Source: Clostridiaceae bacterium (lineage in GTDB: Bacteria > Bacillota > Clostridia > Saccharofermentanales > UBA5734). From it: DNA of 38,226 bases. The position numbers and the translations under genes were made by a program. The notes under the pieces were generated by a model. It was not told where the DNA came from. It searched no databases and was given only the letters and a program-made list of their open reading frames with translations. Shown in pieces: positions 1 through 8,005 of the stretch. The first letter of the stretch is position 1, and every line of letters begins with the position of its first letter. The stretch lies in contig JAAYJD010000257.1 of assembly GCA_012523135.1 (NCBI GenBank), positions 1-38,226 of the forward strand, given 5' to 3'.

Positions 1-1394
1 AAGAACTGCCCGCGCGGCGCGTCCAGGCGCTCGTAGGTATGAGCGCCAAAGTAGTCGCGCTGGGCCTGCAGCAGGTTGGCCGGCAGGAATTCGCAGGTGT
101 AGCCGTCAAAATAGTTGAGGGCCGAGCAAAGCGCGGGGGCGGGGATACCCAGCTTCACGGCGGTGGCCGCGACGTTGCGCCAGGCCGGCACCAGGCTGTC
201 GATGGTCTCCTTGAAGTACGGGTCCAGCAGCAGGTTGCTCAGCTGCGGATTGTTGTCGTAGGCTTCCTTGATCTTGCCCAGGAAGACCGAGCGGATGATG
301 CAGCCGCCGCGCCACATCAGGGCGATGCCGCCATAATTCAAGTTCCAATTGTAGGTCTTGGCCGCCGCCTGCATCAGGATATAGCCCTGGGCGTACGAGA
401 TGATCTTGGCCGCGAAGAGCGCCTTGCGGATCTCTTCGATGAAGGCCTCACGATCGCCCTCATATTTCTCAACTTTCCGGCCAAAAGCACGCGCCGCGAC
501 GACACGTTCGTCTTTCATCGCCGACAGGCAGCGCGAGAAGACCGCTTCGCTGATCAGGGTCAGCGGCACGCCCTCGTCGAGCGCCGCTATGCCCGTCCAT
601 TTGCCGGTGCCCTTCTGTCCAGCCGTGTCAAGGATCTTGTCCACGATCGGCTGGCCGTCCTCATCCTTGAAGGCCAGGATGTCACGGGTGATCTCAATCA
701 GGTAGCTGTCCAGCTCGGTGGTGTTCCAGCGTTTGAAGACCTCGTGCATCTCGCCGGCCGACATGCCCAGCCCGTCGCGCATCAGCTGGTACGCTTCGCA
801 GATGATCTGCATATCGCCGTACTCGATGCCGTTGTGCACCATTTTAACGAAATGGCCGGCGCCGTTTTCGCCCACCCAGTCACAGCAGGGCGAGCCGTCT
901 TCGACCTTGGCGGCGATCGCCTGGAAGATCGGCTTGATGTGCGGCCAGGCCGCCGGCGATCCGCCTGGCATGATCGACGGGCCGAGCAGGGCGCCTTCTT
1001 CGCCGCCGGACACGCCGGTGCCGATGTAGAGCAGGCCCTTGCCCTCGACGTATGCCGTGCGGCGGATCGTGTCCGGGAAGTGGGAATTGCCGCCGTCGAT
1101 CAGGATATCGCCGGCTTCGAGATACGGCAGGATGGTCTCGATGAAATCATCGACCGGCTTGCCGGCCTTGACCATCATCATCACCTTGCGCGGCTTGGCC
1201 AGGTTGTCGACCAGTTCCTGCAGGGAATAGGTGCCGATGATGTTCTTTCCCTTGGCCCGGCCATTGACAAAGTCGGATACCTTGGAGACCGTCCGGTTGA
1301 AAACCGCCACGGTGAAGCCCTTCGACTCCATGTTCATAACCAGGTTCTCGCCCATCACGGCCAGGCCGATCAGGCCAATATCTGCTTTTTTCAT
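1..1394 (-). CDS. gnd: 6-phosphogluconate dehydrogenase, decarboxylating (3' end cut by window edge)
   Basis: Oxidises and decarboxylates 6-phosphogluconate to ribulose 5-phosphate with NAD(P)+ (oxidative pentose phosphate pathway, cytosol). The translation starts MKKADIGLIGLAVMGENL, the N-terminal Rossmann motif of the family. Further in are VSGGEEGALLGPSIMPGG (substrate-binding loop) and KMVHNGIEYGDMQ, which carries the catalytic Lys and the His/Asn of the active site. The C-terminal helical domain is present down to LDAPRGQF, so only the last few residues lie outside the window. The start is the ATG at 1394, 14 bp after the stop of the upstream sugar kinase, so the two are probably co-transcribed. 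No frameshift is visible. Family is certain; cofactor preference was not determined. Confidence 0.96.
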   Translation of the reverse strand, partial: MKKADIGLIGLAVMGENLVMNMESKGFTVAVFNRTVSKVSDFVNGRAKGKNIIGTYSLQELVDNLAKPRKVMMMVKAGKPVDDFIETILPYLEAGDILIDGGNSHFPDTIRRTAYVEGKGLLYIGTGVSGGEEGALLGPSIMPGGSPAAWPHIKPIFQAIAAKVEDGSPCCDWVGENGAGHFVKMVHNGIEYGDMQIICEAYQLMRDGLGMSAGEMHEVFKRWNTTELDSYLIEITRDILAFKDEDGQPIVDKILDTAGQKGTGKWTGIAALDEGVPLTLISEAVFSRCLSAMKDERVVAARAFGRKVEKYEGDREAFIEEIRKALFAAKIISYAQGYILMQAAAKTYNWNLNYGGIALMWRGGCIIRSVFLGKIKEAYDNNPQLSNLLLDPYFKETIDSLVPAWRNVAATAVKLGIPAPALCSALNYFDGYTCEFLPANLLQAQRDYFGAHTYERLDAPRGQF

Positions 1395-1408
1395 TTTCTT
1401 AACCCCTT

Positions 1409-2488
1409 TCAGCGCTTGACGCGGGCGTTGCCCTGCCAAATGCTCCAGACCTGTTCTTCGTCAGCCGGTGTCGCATAGTCTGTCAGCAAGGTGACGGTCA
1501 GCGCGCCGGTCGCCCAGGCGAACTGCAGGCAGCGCTCAGCGCTCCAGCCCCGGAGCACACCGTAGAGCAGGCCGCCGACAAAGCCGTCGCCGCCGCCGAT
1601 GCGGTCGAGGACCGGAATTTCACGCGGTTCGATCACGTTCCATGCCTCACCATCCAGGCTGAGGGCACCCCAGTTGTGCAAATTGGCGCTCTTGACCTCA
1701 CGCAGCGTGTTGGCGAACAGCGTCACATTCGGAAAGCTGGCCTTGACCCGCTTGATCATATCCTTGAAGCTGTCGATTTTCGATCCGAGCGACTTGCCGC
1801 CGGCTTCGGGGCCCTGGACGCCCAGGCAAAGCTGGAAGTCTTCTTCGTTGCCGATCAAAACATCGCTGATCGAAGCAATTTCTGCAAAGATGCGGCTGAG
1901 CTCCTCTTCCCGGTTCTCCCAGAACGACGCGCGGTAATTGAGGTCGAAAGAAATGACCGTGCCGTGCTTTTTGGCCGCTCGGGCCAGCTCCAGGCAAAAT
2001 TCGCCGGTTTTGGGTGACAGGGCGGCGATCAGGCCCGACACATGCAGGATCTGAACGCCTTCCTGGCCGAAGATCCGGTCGAGGTCGAAATCCTTGACGT
2101 CCAGCATGCGTCCGACCTCACCCGCACGGTCGTTGTGGACACGCGGTCCGCGCATGCCGTAACCGCTGTCGGCGATGTTGAACTGGTGGCGATAGCCCCA
2201 GGGCCCGCCCTGGTCGAATTCCTTGCCCTCATAGTCGATGTGGCGGTAAGCCAGTTCGCTCTTGATCAGCGACGCGATCGGGCTGCCGGCGACGAAGTTG
2301 GTCAGGACCTTGACCGGAAGGCCCAGCGACGAGGACACGTTGAGCACGTTGGTTTCAGCACTGGTCACCTGCATGTCGTAGTGGCGTGCCGTGTGCACGG
2401 GCTGACGGTCGAGCGGGGTGATCCGGACCCCCATGCTGCTCGGAACCACGAGCGAATAGCGACAATTCTGTTTAAGCTGGATAGCCAT
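1409..2488 (-). CDS. PfkB-family sugar kinase (2-keto-3-deoxygluconate kinase-like)
   Basis: Predicted 359-residue cytosolic ATP-dependent sugar kinase of the ribokinase/PfkB fold. The C-terminal signature DRIGGGDGFVGGLLYG corresponds to the PfkB anion-hole and catalytic-Asp motif (DTxGAGD in most members). The layout resembles Bacillota proteins annotated as 2-keto-3-deoxygluconate kinases. The start at 2488 (MAIQLKQ) was chosen because AGGAAAGAGAGG lies just upstream; an upstream extension to 2563 has no better site and would overlap the promoter. It sits 14 bp ahead of gnd and downstream of its own promoter. Being next to gnd and a LacI regulator fits hexuronate or gluconate catabolism. 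The exact substrate (2-keto-3-deoxygluconate, 5-keto sugar or other) cannot be read from sequence. Confidence 0.85.
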   Translation of the reverse strand: MAIQLKQNCRYSLVVPSSMGVRITPLDRQPVHTARHYDMQVTSAETNVLNVSSSLGLPVKVLTNFVAGSPIASLIKSELAYRHIDYEGKEFDQGGPWGYRHQFNIADSGYGMRGPRVHNDRAGEVGRMLDVKDFDLDRIFGQEGVQILHVSGLIAALSPKTGEFCLELARAAKKHGTVISFDLNYRASFWENREEELSRIFAEIASISDVLIGNEEDFQLCLGVQGPEAGGKSLGSKIDSFKDMIKRVKASFPNVTLFANTLREVKSANLHNWGALSLDGEAWNVIEPREIPVLDRIGGGDGFVGGLLYGVLRGWSAERCLQFAWATGALTVTLLTDYATPADEEQVWSIWQGNARVKR

Positions 2489-2534
2489 ATTCAATACCTC
2501 TCTTTCCTGGTTGCTATCTGGCATAGCTAATATT

Positions 2535-2563
2535 ATTATAGGGCAGGTCAGGCATACGGGCAA
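2535..2563 (-). promoter_or_regulatory. Promoter of the sugar kinase-gnd pair
   Basis: On the minus strand TTGCCC (2558-2563) is separated by 17 bp from a perfect TATAAT (2535-2540), 47 bp before the kinase start. It lies in the 126-bp gap after the YjbQ gene, so kinase and gnd can be transcribed apart from the LacI regulator. Confidence 0.6.
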
Positions 2564-2614
2564 TTGCAGGTATTGATAGAAGCCGGCCCGGCCTTTGCAA
2601 AAATTGACCTGCCG

Positions 2615-3031
2615 TCAGTCGCCGATGATCTTGATCAGGACACGCTTGGGCCGGCGGCCATCGAACTCCCCGTAGAAAATCTGTTCCCAGGGACCAAAGT
2701 CCAGCTGTCCCGCCGTCACGGCCACGACGACCTCACGGCCCTTGACCGAACGCTTCAGATGTGCGTCGGCGTTGTCTTCGTAGCCGTTATGCGCGTACTG
2801 GCTGTGCGGCTTTTCCGGGGCCAGCTTTTCCAGCCAGCGCTCCATGTCGCCGTGCAAGCCGCTCTCGTCGTCGTTGATGAACACACTGGCCGTGATGTGC
2901 ATGGCGTTTACCAGGACCAGTCCCTCGCGCACGCCGCTTTCCCGGAGGGCCTGGACCACCTGGTCCGTGATGTTGACAAAGCCGCGCCGTGCCGGCAGGG
3001 TGAACGTCAGTTCCTTGCGATAGCTTTTCAT
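2615..3031 (-). CDS. YjbQ/UPF0047 family protein (secondary thiamine-phosphate synthase type)
   Basis: 138 residues, the usual length of the YjbQ/UPF0047 family. The family signature is clear in the C-terminal half: [17 protein letters not shown], then [16 protein letters not shown], then [18 protein letters not shown]. The His residues of the first two blocks line the conserved cleft. Members are small cytosolic trimers; weak thiamine phosphate synthase activity has been reported for some, but the physiological role is not settled. The start at 3031 has AGGAGG eight bases upstream. It lies 16 bp after the LacI gene on the same strand, so both are probably on one transcript. Thiamine pyrophosphate is a cofactor in pentose metabolism, but a link to this cluster is only a guess. 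Confidence 0.85.
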   Translation of the reverse strand: MKSYRKELTFTLPARRGFVNITDQVVQALRESGVREGLVLVNAMHITASVFINDDESGLHGDMERWLEKLAPEKPHSQYAHNGYEDNADAHLKRSVKGREVVVAVTAGQLDFGPWEQIFYGEFDGRRPKRVLIKIIGD

Positions 3032-3047
3032 GGGAGATACCTCCTGT

Positions 3048-4058
3048 TCAGGCTGAGCTGCGCACGATCAGGGTGCTGGGCAGGACAATCTGGCGCGGCT
3101 CGTGCCCGGGGTCGCGGATCTGCTCCAGCAGCATCCGCACCCCCTCGCGCCCCAGTTCATCTTTGGGCTGGCGCATCGTGGTCAGGGGCACGCACAGGTA
3201 TTCCGCCAGGTCGATGTCATCGTATCCGCTCACAGCCAGGTCGCCCGGCACCGCCAGGCCGCGGTCCTGGATCGCGCGGATGGCGCCGACCGCAATCAGG
3301 TCACAGCCGCAGCAGACCGCCCCCGTGCAGGGCGCCGCTTCGAGCCATTGGCTCATGGCCTCATAACCCGAAGCGATGTCCGGCTGGCAGTGACAGACCG
3401 CGGCATCGCACCAGTTCAGGCCGGCTTCCTGGAAGGCGCGCCGGTAACCGGCGATCCGGCTCTGGCCGCTTTGTGACGCCTGGGGCAGGCTGAGAAAACG
3501 GATCGGGTGCCGGCCCGTCTGAATCAGGTGGCGGACAATCTCGTACCCGCCCCGTTCGTTGTCGTTGACGACACTGTTGACCGGGACCGACCGGCTGGAT
3601 CGCATCAGCAAAACCAGGGGGACGCCAAAATGAACCAGGGTACGGATCTGGCTGTCATCGGTGTTCAGCGGTGCGGCCAAGAGCAGGCCGTCGATCCGCT
3701 TGTTTAAAAGCAGTTCGATCGCGGCTTTTTCACGCTGCGGGCTCTGGTCCGTGTTGGCCACGATGACACTGTAGCCGGCCTGCGCCGCTTCCGACTCGAT
3801 GGCCCGGATAACCTTGGCCAGGACGAGCTGCGAGCTGTCGGAAACGACCACGCCCAAGGTTCGGGTCTCTTCCACCCGCAGACTGCGGGCGACCTGGTTG
3901 GGCCGGTAATTCAAACGGCGGGCGATCTCGGTGACCCGCTGACTGGTGTCCCGGGAGACGCTGCCGCGCCCGTTGAGCACGTTGGAAACCGTCATCATGG
4001 ACACACCGGCCTCTGCGGCGATGTCTTTTAGAGTAACACGCTTGTTTTTTCTGATCAT
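3048..4058 (-). CDS. LacI-family transcriptional regulator
   Basis: 336 residues. The N-terminal helix-turn-helix (about residues 7-27) reads [20 protein letters not shown], followed by the hinge helix region [10 protein letters not shown]. The rest is a periplasmic-binding-protein-like sugar-sensing domain (from TLGVVVSD to the C terminus), with [11 protein letters not shown] near its end. The start at 4058 is preceded by GGAGG; an upstream reading frame to 4151 runs through the promoter and was rejected. The gene is divergent from the SDR-isomerase-transaldolase operon and upstream of the YjbQ and kinase-gnd genes, so it probably represses these sugar genes and itself. Two similar 13-bp sites, one in each divergent promoter region, are candidate operators. 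The inducer is unknown. Confidence 0.93.
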   Translation of the reverse strand: MIRKNKRVTLKDIAAEAGVSMMTVSNVLNGRGSVSRDTSQRVTEIARRLNYRPNQVARSLRVEETRTLGVVVSDSSQLVLAKVIRAIESEAAQAGYSVIVANTDQSPQREKAAIELLLNKRIDGLLLAAPLNTDDSQIRTLVHFGVPLVLLMRSSRSVPVNSVVNDNERGGYEIVRHLIQTGRHPIRFLSLPQASQSGQSRIAGYRRAFQEAGLNWCDAAVCHCQPDIASGYEAMSQWLEAAPCTGAVCCGCDLIAVGAIRAIQDRGLAVPGDLAVSGYDDIDLAEYLCVPLTTMRQPKDELGREGVRMLLEQIRDPGHEPRQIVLPSTLIVRSSA

Positions 4059-4091
4059 CAGGTCCTCCGCTGCAGGTTGGAAAAGGAACGG

Positions 4092-4104
4092 TTGAACGTT
4101 TGAC
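4092..4104 (+). promoter_or_regulatory. Candidate LacI operator in the repressor's own leader
   Basis: TTGAACGTTTGAC contains the palindrome AACGTT with the CG centre typical of LacI-family operators. It lies just downstream of the predicted lacI-type -10 box and matches the site at 4203-4215 at 10 of 13 positions. Binding is inferred. Confidence 0.35.
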
Positions 4105-4122
4105 ATGACTGCTGTCGCTTTG

Positions 4123-4151
4123 ATTGTAACGGTGCGCTCCGCTTCTGGCAA
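4123..4151 (-). promoter_or_regulatory. Promoter of the LacI-family regulator
   Basis: On the minus strand TTGCCA (4146-4151) and TACAAT (4123-4128) are 17 bp apart, placing the transcript start about 60 bp before the regulator's ATG. It is back to back with the SDR operon promoter. Confidence 0.55.
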
Positions 4152-4161
4152 GCTGGCTCAG

Positions 4162-4191
4162 TTGACACCTTTTTGCTGCCGGCGCTATAAT
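4162..4191 (+). promoter_or_regulatory. Promoter of the SDR-isomerase-transaldolase-garR operon
   Basis: Perfect TTGACA (4162-4167) and perfect TATAAT (4186-4191) with an 18-bp spacer, 59 bp before the SDR start. Such a consensus promoter next to a LacI gene implies tight repression. Confidence 0.75.
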
Positions 4192-4202
4192 AGCAAGGGA
4201 AA

Positions 4203-4215
4203 TTGATCGTTAAAC
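4203..4215 (+). promoter_or_regulatory. Candidate LacI operator downstream of the operon promoter
   Basis: TTGATCGTTAAAC lies about 12 bp downstream of the -10 box, where a bound repressor would block initiation or escape. It shares the pattern TTGAWCGTTWRAC with 4092-4104. Its own dyad symmetry is imperfect. Confidence 0.35.
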
Positions 4216-4250
4216 TCGCGGTAAAAAACACACATCCAGGAGGTATTCGC

Positions 4251-4997
4251 ATGACATTGGCAGGGAAAACGGCATTGATTACCGGCGGTGCCCAGGGCAT
4301 CGGCCGGGCCATCGCCTCTGAGCTGGCCCGGCAAGGCGCCCGGGTCGCCATCTACGACATCAACAGGGAGCAGGCCCAGGCTGTGGCAGACGACCTCGTC
4401 CGGGAGGGCTGCGATGGGGTCGCCGGCTATGTCGACGTCGCCAGTCTGGACAGCATCCGGGCGATGATCGGCGAAGCAGCCGAGCGGTTGGGCTGGCTCG
4501 ATATCGTGGTCAACAACGCCGGCATCCTCTCCTCGACGCCGGTTCAGGAGATCACGGAAGACGAATGGGACCGTATCATGGCGGTCAACCTCAAGGGCAG
4601 CTTTTTCGTCGCGCAGACGGCTTTCCCCTATCTAAAGGAACGGCCGCAGCCGCGGATCATCAACATGGCCTCGCTGGCCGGACGCATGGGCGGCTACGAA
4701 AGCAGCCTGGCCTATGCCGCCTCCAAGGGCGGCGTCATCTCCATGACCTACGGGCTGTCGCGCCAGTACGCGCCGTTCGGCATCACGGTGAACAGCATCT
4801 GTCCAGGACCGACCGAAACCCCGATGATCCGCCAGTGGTCGGATGCCCAGCTGGCCGGCCTGCTGGCCAGGATCCCGATCGGCAAGATCTGCAAACCGGA
4901 GCACATCGCCCTAACCGTCGCCTTCCTGGCCAGTGACGCCGCCGAGGTCATCACCGGCCTGGCGCTGGACATCAACGGCGGCTTGTATGTCGGGTAA
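4251..4997 (+). CDS. SDR-family NAD(P)-dependent oxidoreductase
   Basis: 248-residue classical short-chain dehydrogenase. TGGAQGIG (residues 11-18) is the cofactor loop. Asp36 at the end of the second strand (AIYDIN) suggests NAD(H) preference. NNAG (88-91), Ser141 and Tyr155-x3-Lys159 (YAASK) complete the catalytic set. PGPTETPM is the substrate-side loop. It would interconvert a hydroxyl and a keto group on a polyol, sugar or sugar acid. The start at 4251 has AGGAGG upstream; an in-frame ATG at 4203 overlaps the candidate operator and lacks a ribosome binding site. It is first in the operon with an isomerase, two transaldolase-like proteins and garR, so it probably performs the entry oxidation or reduction. 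Substrate unknown. Confidence 0.93.
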   Translation: MTLAGKTALITGGAQGIGRAIASELARQGARVAIYDINREQAQAVADDLVREGCDGVAGYVDVASLDSIRAMIGEAAERLGWLDIVVNNAGILSSTPVQEITEDEWDRIMAVNLKGSFFVAQTAFPYLKERPQPRIINMASLAGRMGGYESSLAYAASKGGVISMTYGLSRQYAPFGITVNSICPGPTETPMIRQWSDAQLAGLLARIPIGKICKPEHIALTVAFLASDAAEVITGLALDINGGLYVG

Positions 4998-5012
4998 GGG
5001 CAGGTGAGCGCC

Positions 5013-5888
5013 ATGTTTCGTTACGGCCTGGTTTGTTCCCTGGAAACCCTGACCCCGGACAAGCCGTCTGTTTTCCAGGGTTCGCTGGAGGGGTATGCCG
5101 ACAAGGTGCGCGCGATCGGCTACGACGCGATCGAGCTGCATCTGCGCAACCCGGCGCAGGTCGATCCCGACAAACTCAAGAGCGGTGCGGCCAATGCCGG
5201 GCTCTTTTTCTGCGCCCTGTCCACCGGCCTGGAATACGGGCTGAACCACCTGTCCCTGATCAGCGACGAAGCCAGGGTGCGGCAGGCCGCGATCCGGCGC
5301 CTGACCGAGCACATCGACCTGGCCGCCGAGCTGTCCTGCGGCGTGGTGATCGGCACCATGCGCGCCAACATCCCGGACAGGCGGCAGCAGACCCGCTATC
5401 TTGGCTACCTGAGCGAAGCGCTGCTGACACTGGCCGACTATGCCGCGCCGCGCCAGGTCACCTTGCTGGTCGAGTCGATCACACGCTACATCGACAACTA
5501 CCTCAACACGGTGCCTGAAACGGCGGCCTACCTGGTCCAGCTGAACCGGCCCAATCTGCTCCTGCACATCGACACGCATTCGATGCAGATCGAGGATCCG
5601 GATTTCCCGGCCGCGATCCGGGCCAGCAAACCCGTGCTGGGCTATGTGCACGTCTCCGATTCCAACCGCCGCTTCCCGGGCGGCGGCAACATCGACTTTA
5701 AAACGGTCCTGCGCGAACTGCGCGCGATCGGCTACAGCGGCCTGCTCACCAGCGAGTGCCTGCCCTGGCCGGACGCCGAAAGCTCGGCCCGGCTCGGTCT
5801 GACTTACCTGAAAGCGCTGGAAGCCTGCCTGGATGTCGAGGCTTATCGCCTGGCTCCAGCCGAACCAGAAAGGATACCTCATGTCTGA
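5013..5888 (+). CDS. Sugar phosphate isomerase/epimerase family TIM-barrel protein
   Basis: 291 residues of the xylose isomerase-like TIM-barrel superfamily. The metal-binding tetrad is visible: Glu154 (LLVESITRY), Asp187 (LHIDTHSM), His213 (YVHVSDSNR) and Glu248 (LTSECLPW). These residues bind a divalent metal in hydroxypyruvate isomerases, ketose 3-epimerases and inosose dehydratases. It starts 15 bp after the SDR stop and its end overlaps the next gene by 8 bp, so translation is probably coupled. The ATG at 5013 is chosen (AGGTG six bases upstream); an in-frame GTG at 5004 is possible. Beside garR, hydroxypyruvate-to-tartronate-semialdehyde isomerisation is one candidate, and ketose epimerisation is another. 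Sequence alone does not decide. Confidence 0.85.
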   Translation: MFRYGLVCSLETLTPDKPSVFQGSLEGYADKVRAIGYDAIELHLRNPAQVDPDKLKSGAANAGLFFCALSTGLEYGLNHLSLISDEARVRQAAIRRLTEHIDLAAELSCGVVIGTMRANIPDRRQQTRYLGYLSEALLTLADYAAPRQVTLLVESITRYIDNYLNTVPETAAYLVQLNRPNLLLHIDTHSMQIEDPDFPAAIRASKPVLGYVHVSDSNRRFPGGGNIDFKTVLRELRAIGYSGLLTSECLPWPDAESSARLGLTYLKALEACLDVEAYRLAPAEPERIPHV

Positions 5889-6912
5889 AAACGCCTACCT
5901 GCGCTGGCTGTCCGGCGCGACCCGTTCGATCTACTGGCACGACAGCGCCGTGATGGCGGAACTGGAAGATGCCATCGGCAACGGCGCCGTCGGCGTCACA
6001 ACCAACCCGTTCCTGGTCAACGCCACGCTGCGTGCCCATCCGGCCGACTGGCTGGCGCGCGGCATCTCCGCGGGCCAGACGCCGGAAGGCGACGCACGCG
6101 CCGAGCACCTCATCTGCCAGGTGGCCGGCCAAATCGCCGCCCGGGTGGCGGATTTTCGTCCCCGCGGTTTCGGTTACGGCCATTGCTGCGCCCAGGTCAA
6201 CCCCAACCGGCCCGGCCATGCCGCGATCATGCGGGCGATGGCCGACCGCTATGCCCAGATCGCACCCAACATCACGATCAAGCTGCCGGCTACCAAGGCC
6301 GGTCTGCTGGTCCTGGAAGACTGTGTCGCCAAGGGCTATTCGGTCGCGGCGACGGTCAGCTTCACGGTTCCGCAGGTGCTGGCGGCCGCCGAGGCCTACC
6401 AGCGCGGCGCCGCGCGCTGCCGGGCGGCCGGCCGCGAACCGGCCCTGGGCATTGCCGTGCTGATGGTCGGCCGGCTGGACGACTACCTGCGCGACGTGAT
6501 GCAGGAGAGCGGCGGCCCGGCGACCGAAGAAGACATCATCTGGGCGGGGACGGCCGCGATCAAGCGCGCCTACGCGATTTTCCAGGAACGCGGCTATGAA
6601 TGTGCCCTGATGCCGGCCGGCTGCCGGGGCACCTACCACATCACGGAACTGGCCGGCGCACGCATGATCATGTCGATCGCCCCCAAGATCGCCGCCGGCC
6701 TGGCCGGGCTGCGCGGTCCGTTCAGCGAAAAGATCGCCGATCCGGTCGAACCGGCTATCCTGCGCCGGCTCCAGTCGATGCGCGAGTTTGTGCGCGCCTA
6801 CGAGCCGGACGGTATGGCCCCGGAGGATTTCATCACCTACGGATCGACCAACCGCACCCTGAACCAGTTCTGCGACAACGGCTGGAACCCGCTCCAGACC
6901 CTTGACATTTAA
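5881..6912 (+). CDS. Transaldolase-family protein, first of a tandem pair
   Basis: 343 residues with the transaldolase TIM-barrel motifs: Asp21 (YWHDSA), the signature GVTTNP (residues 38-43) and the Schiff-base Lys134 in TIKLPAT. By eye, the residue aligned with transaldolase Glu96 is Gln105 (CAQVNP), as in fructose-6-phosphate aldolase (FAQVM, Gln59). The residue aligned with TalB Phe178 / FSA Tyr131 appears to be Met195 (VLMVGRLDD). It may therefore be an aldolase or have an altered donor. The insert and length differ from the ~220-residue FSA proteins. The ATG overlaps the isomerase stop by 8 bp, and the next paralogue starts 11 bp downstream. Fold confidence is high; reaction is unknown. 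Confidence 0.9.
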   Translation: MSENAYLRWLSGATRSIYWHDSAVMAELEDAIGNGAVGVTTNPFLVNATLRAHPADWLARGISAGQTPEGDARAEHLICQVAGQIAARVADFRPRGFGYGHCCAQVNPNRPGHAAIMRAMADRYAQIAPNITIKLPATKAGLLVLEDCVAKGYSVAATVSFTVPQVLAAAEAYQRGAARCRAAGREPALGIAVLMVGRLDDYLRDVMQESGGPATEEDIIWAGTAAIKRAYAIFQERGYECALMPAGCRGTYHITELAGARMIMSIAPKIAAGLAGLRGPFSEKIADPVEPAILRRLQSMREFVRAYEPDGMAPEDFITYGSTNRTLNQFCDNGWNPLQTLDI

Positions 6913-6923
6913 GGAGGTACCCG

Positions 6924-7979
6924 ATGGCACAGACCTACTTTGACTGGCTGTCTTACCAGACGCCAACCCGCTGGTGGCATGACTCGGGCAGCCCGGACGA
7001 GATCCAGCTGGCGCGCTCCCGCGGCGCGTTGGGCGTCACAACCAACCCGGTCCTGACCTACCGCACCTTCCAGAACGAGCCGGATTTCTGGCGCGAACAA
7101 GTCCAGGCCATCTCCGGCGATTTGGAGCTGGAAGCACGCGCCGAGGCGCTGCTCAGGCTGGTGGCCGTTTACGCGGCCAGCCAGTTCAAGGACGTGTTCC
7201 AGTCCAGCGGCGGCCGGCAAGGCCTGGCCCTGGGCCAGCTCAACCCCGGCCGGGCCGGTGATGCGGCCGGCATGCTGGCCCAGGCGCGCCGCATCCATGC
7301 CTGGGGCGACAACATCGCCATCAAACTGCCGGCCACCCGTTCCGGCGTCCGTGTCGTTGAAGAGCTGGCCGCCGAGGGGATCCCGGTCTGCGCGACGCTC
7401 AACGTGTCCGTCGCCCAGGCGCTGGCCGTCGCCGAAGCCTACGAACGCGGCGCCGGCCGCGCCGAAAAAGCCGGTATCCGCCCGGCCCTCTGCCTGGTGG
7501 TCCAGCAGGTCGGTCGTCTCGACGACTACATCCGCGATGTCGCCCACGACATGCAGGCGGCGGTTAGCGAAAACGACGTCATCCACGCCGGCCTGGCGGT
7601 TGCCAAGCGCACCTATGCCCTTTTCGAGGAAAAAGGCTACCGCTCGGTAATCATGCCGGCCGGTCTGCGCGGCGCCTACCACCTGACCGAGATGGCTGGG
7701 GCCAAGGTCACCTTCTCGATCACGACACGCGTCCAGGACATGGTTCTCGCGGCGGATCCGCCCCGGGAAACCGGCATTGACAAACCGCTCGACCAGGGCC
7801 TGATCAACCGGCTCTGCCAGATCCCGGAGTTTGTGCGCGCCTACGAGCCGGACGGCCTGAATCCCGGCGAATTCATCACCTACGGGGTCATCCAGAAGCT
7901 GCTTTCCCAGTTCACGGAGACCGGTTGGGCGCCGCTGGAAACCTACAACAGCACGAAGAAGTCAGGCCGCTGGATCTAG
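6924..7979 (+). CDS. Transaldolase-family protein, second of a tandem pair
   Basis: 351 residues, paralogous to the preceding gene over its whole length: shared motifs are HDSGSPDE (Asp20), GVTTNP (37-42), IAIKLPAT (Lys134), VGRLDDYIRDV and the C-terminal FVRAYEPDGLNPGEFITYG. As in its neighbour, the position matching transaldolase Glu96 is Gln105 (LGQLNP); the position matching FSA Tyr131 appears to be Gln (VQQVGRLDD). Catalytic Asp, Lys and Gln are retained in both copies, so neither looks dead. AAGGAGG precedes the ATG at 6924. The pair could be subunits of one hetero-oligomer or enzymes acting on two related substrates. It is translated between the first copy and garR in one operon. Confidence 0.9.
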   Translation: MAQTYFDWLSYQTPTRWWHDSGSPDEIQLARSRGALGVTTNPVLTYRTFQNEPDFWREQVQAISGDLELEARAEALLRLVAVYAASQFKDVFQSSGGRQGLALGQLNPGRAGDAAGMLAQARRIHAWGDNIAIKLPATRSGVRVVEELAAEGIPVCATLNVSVAQALAVAEAYERGAGRAEKAGIRPALCLVVQQVGRLDDYIRDVAHDMQAAVSENDVIHAGLAVAKRTYALFEEKGYRSVIMPAGLRGAYHLTEMAGAKVTFSITTRVQDMVLAADPPRETGIDKPLDQGLINRLCQIPEFVRAYEPDGLNPGEFITYGVIQKLLSQFTETGWAPLETYNSTKKSGRWI

Positions 7980-8005
7980 GCGGCACGACACAGGAGGATA
8001 TCGTG

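Noticed and set aside
39-1478. Long plus-strand open frame opposite gnd
   Set aside because: It is the antisense shadow of the conserved 6-phosphogluconate dehydrogenase gene; its translation is Arg/Gly/His-rich with no recognisable domain or ribosome binding site.
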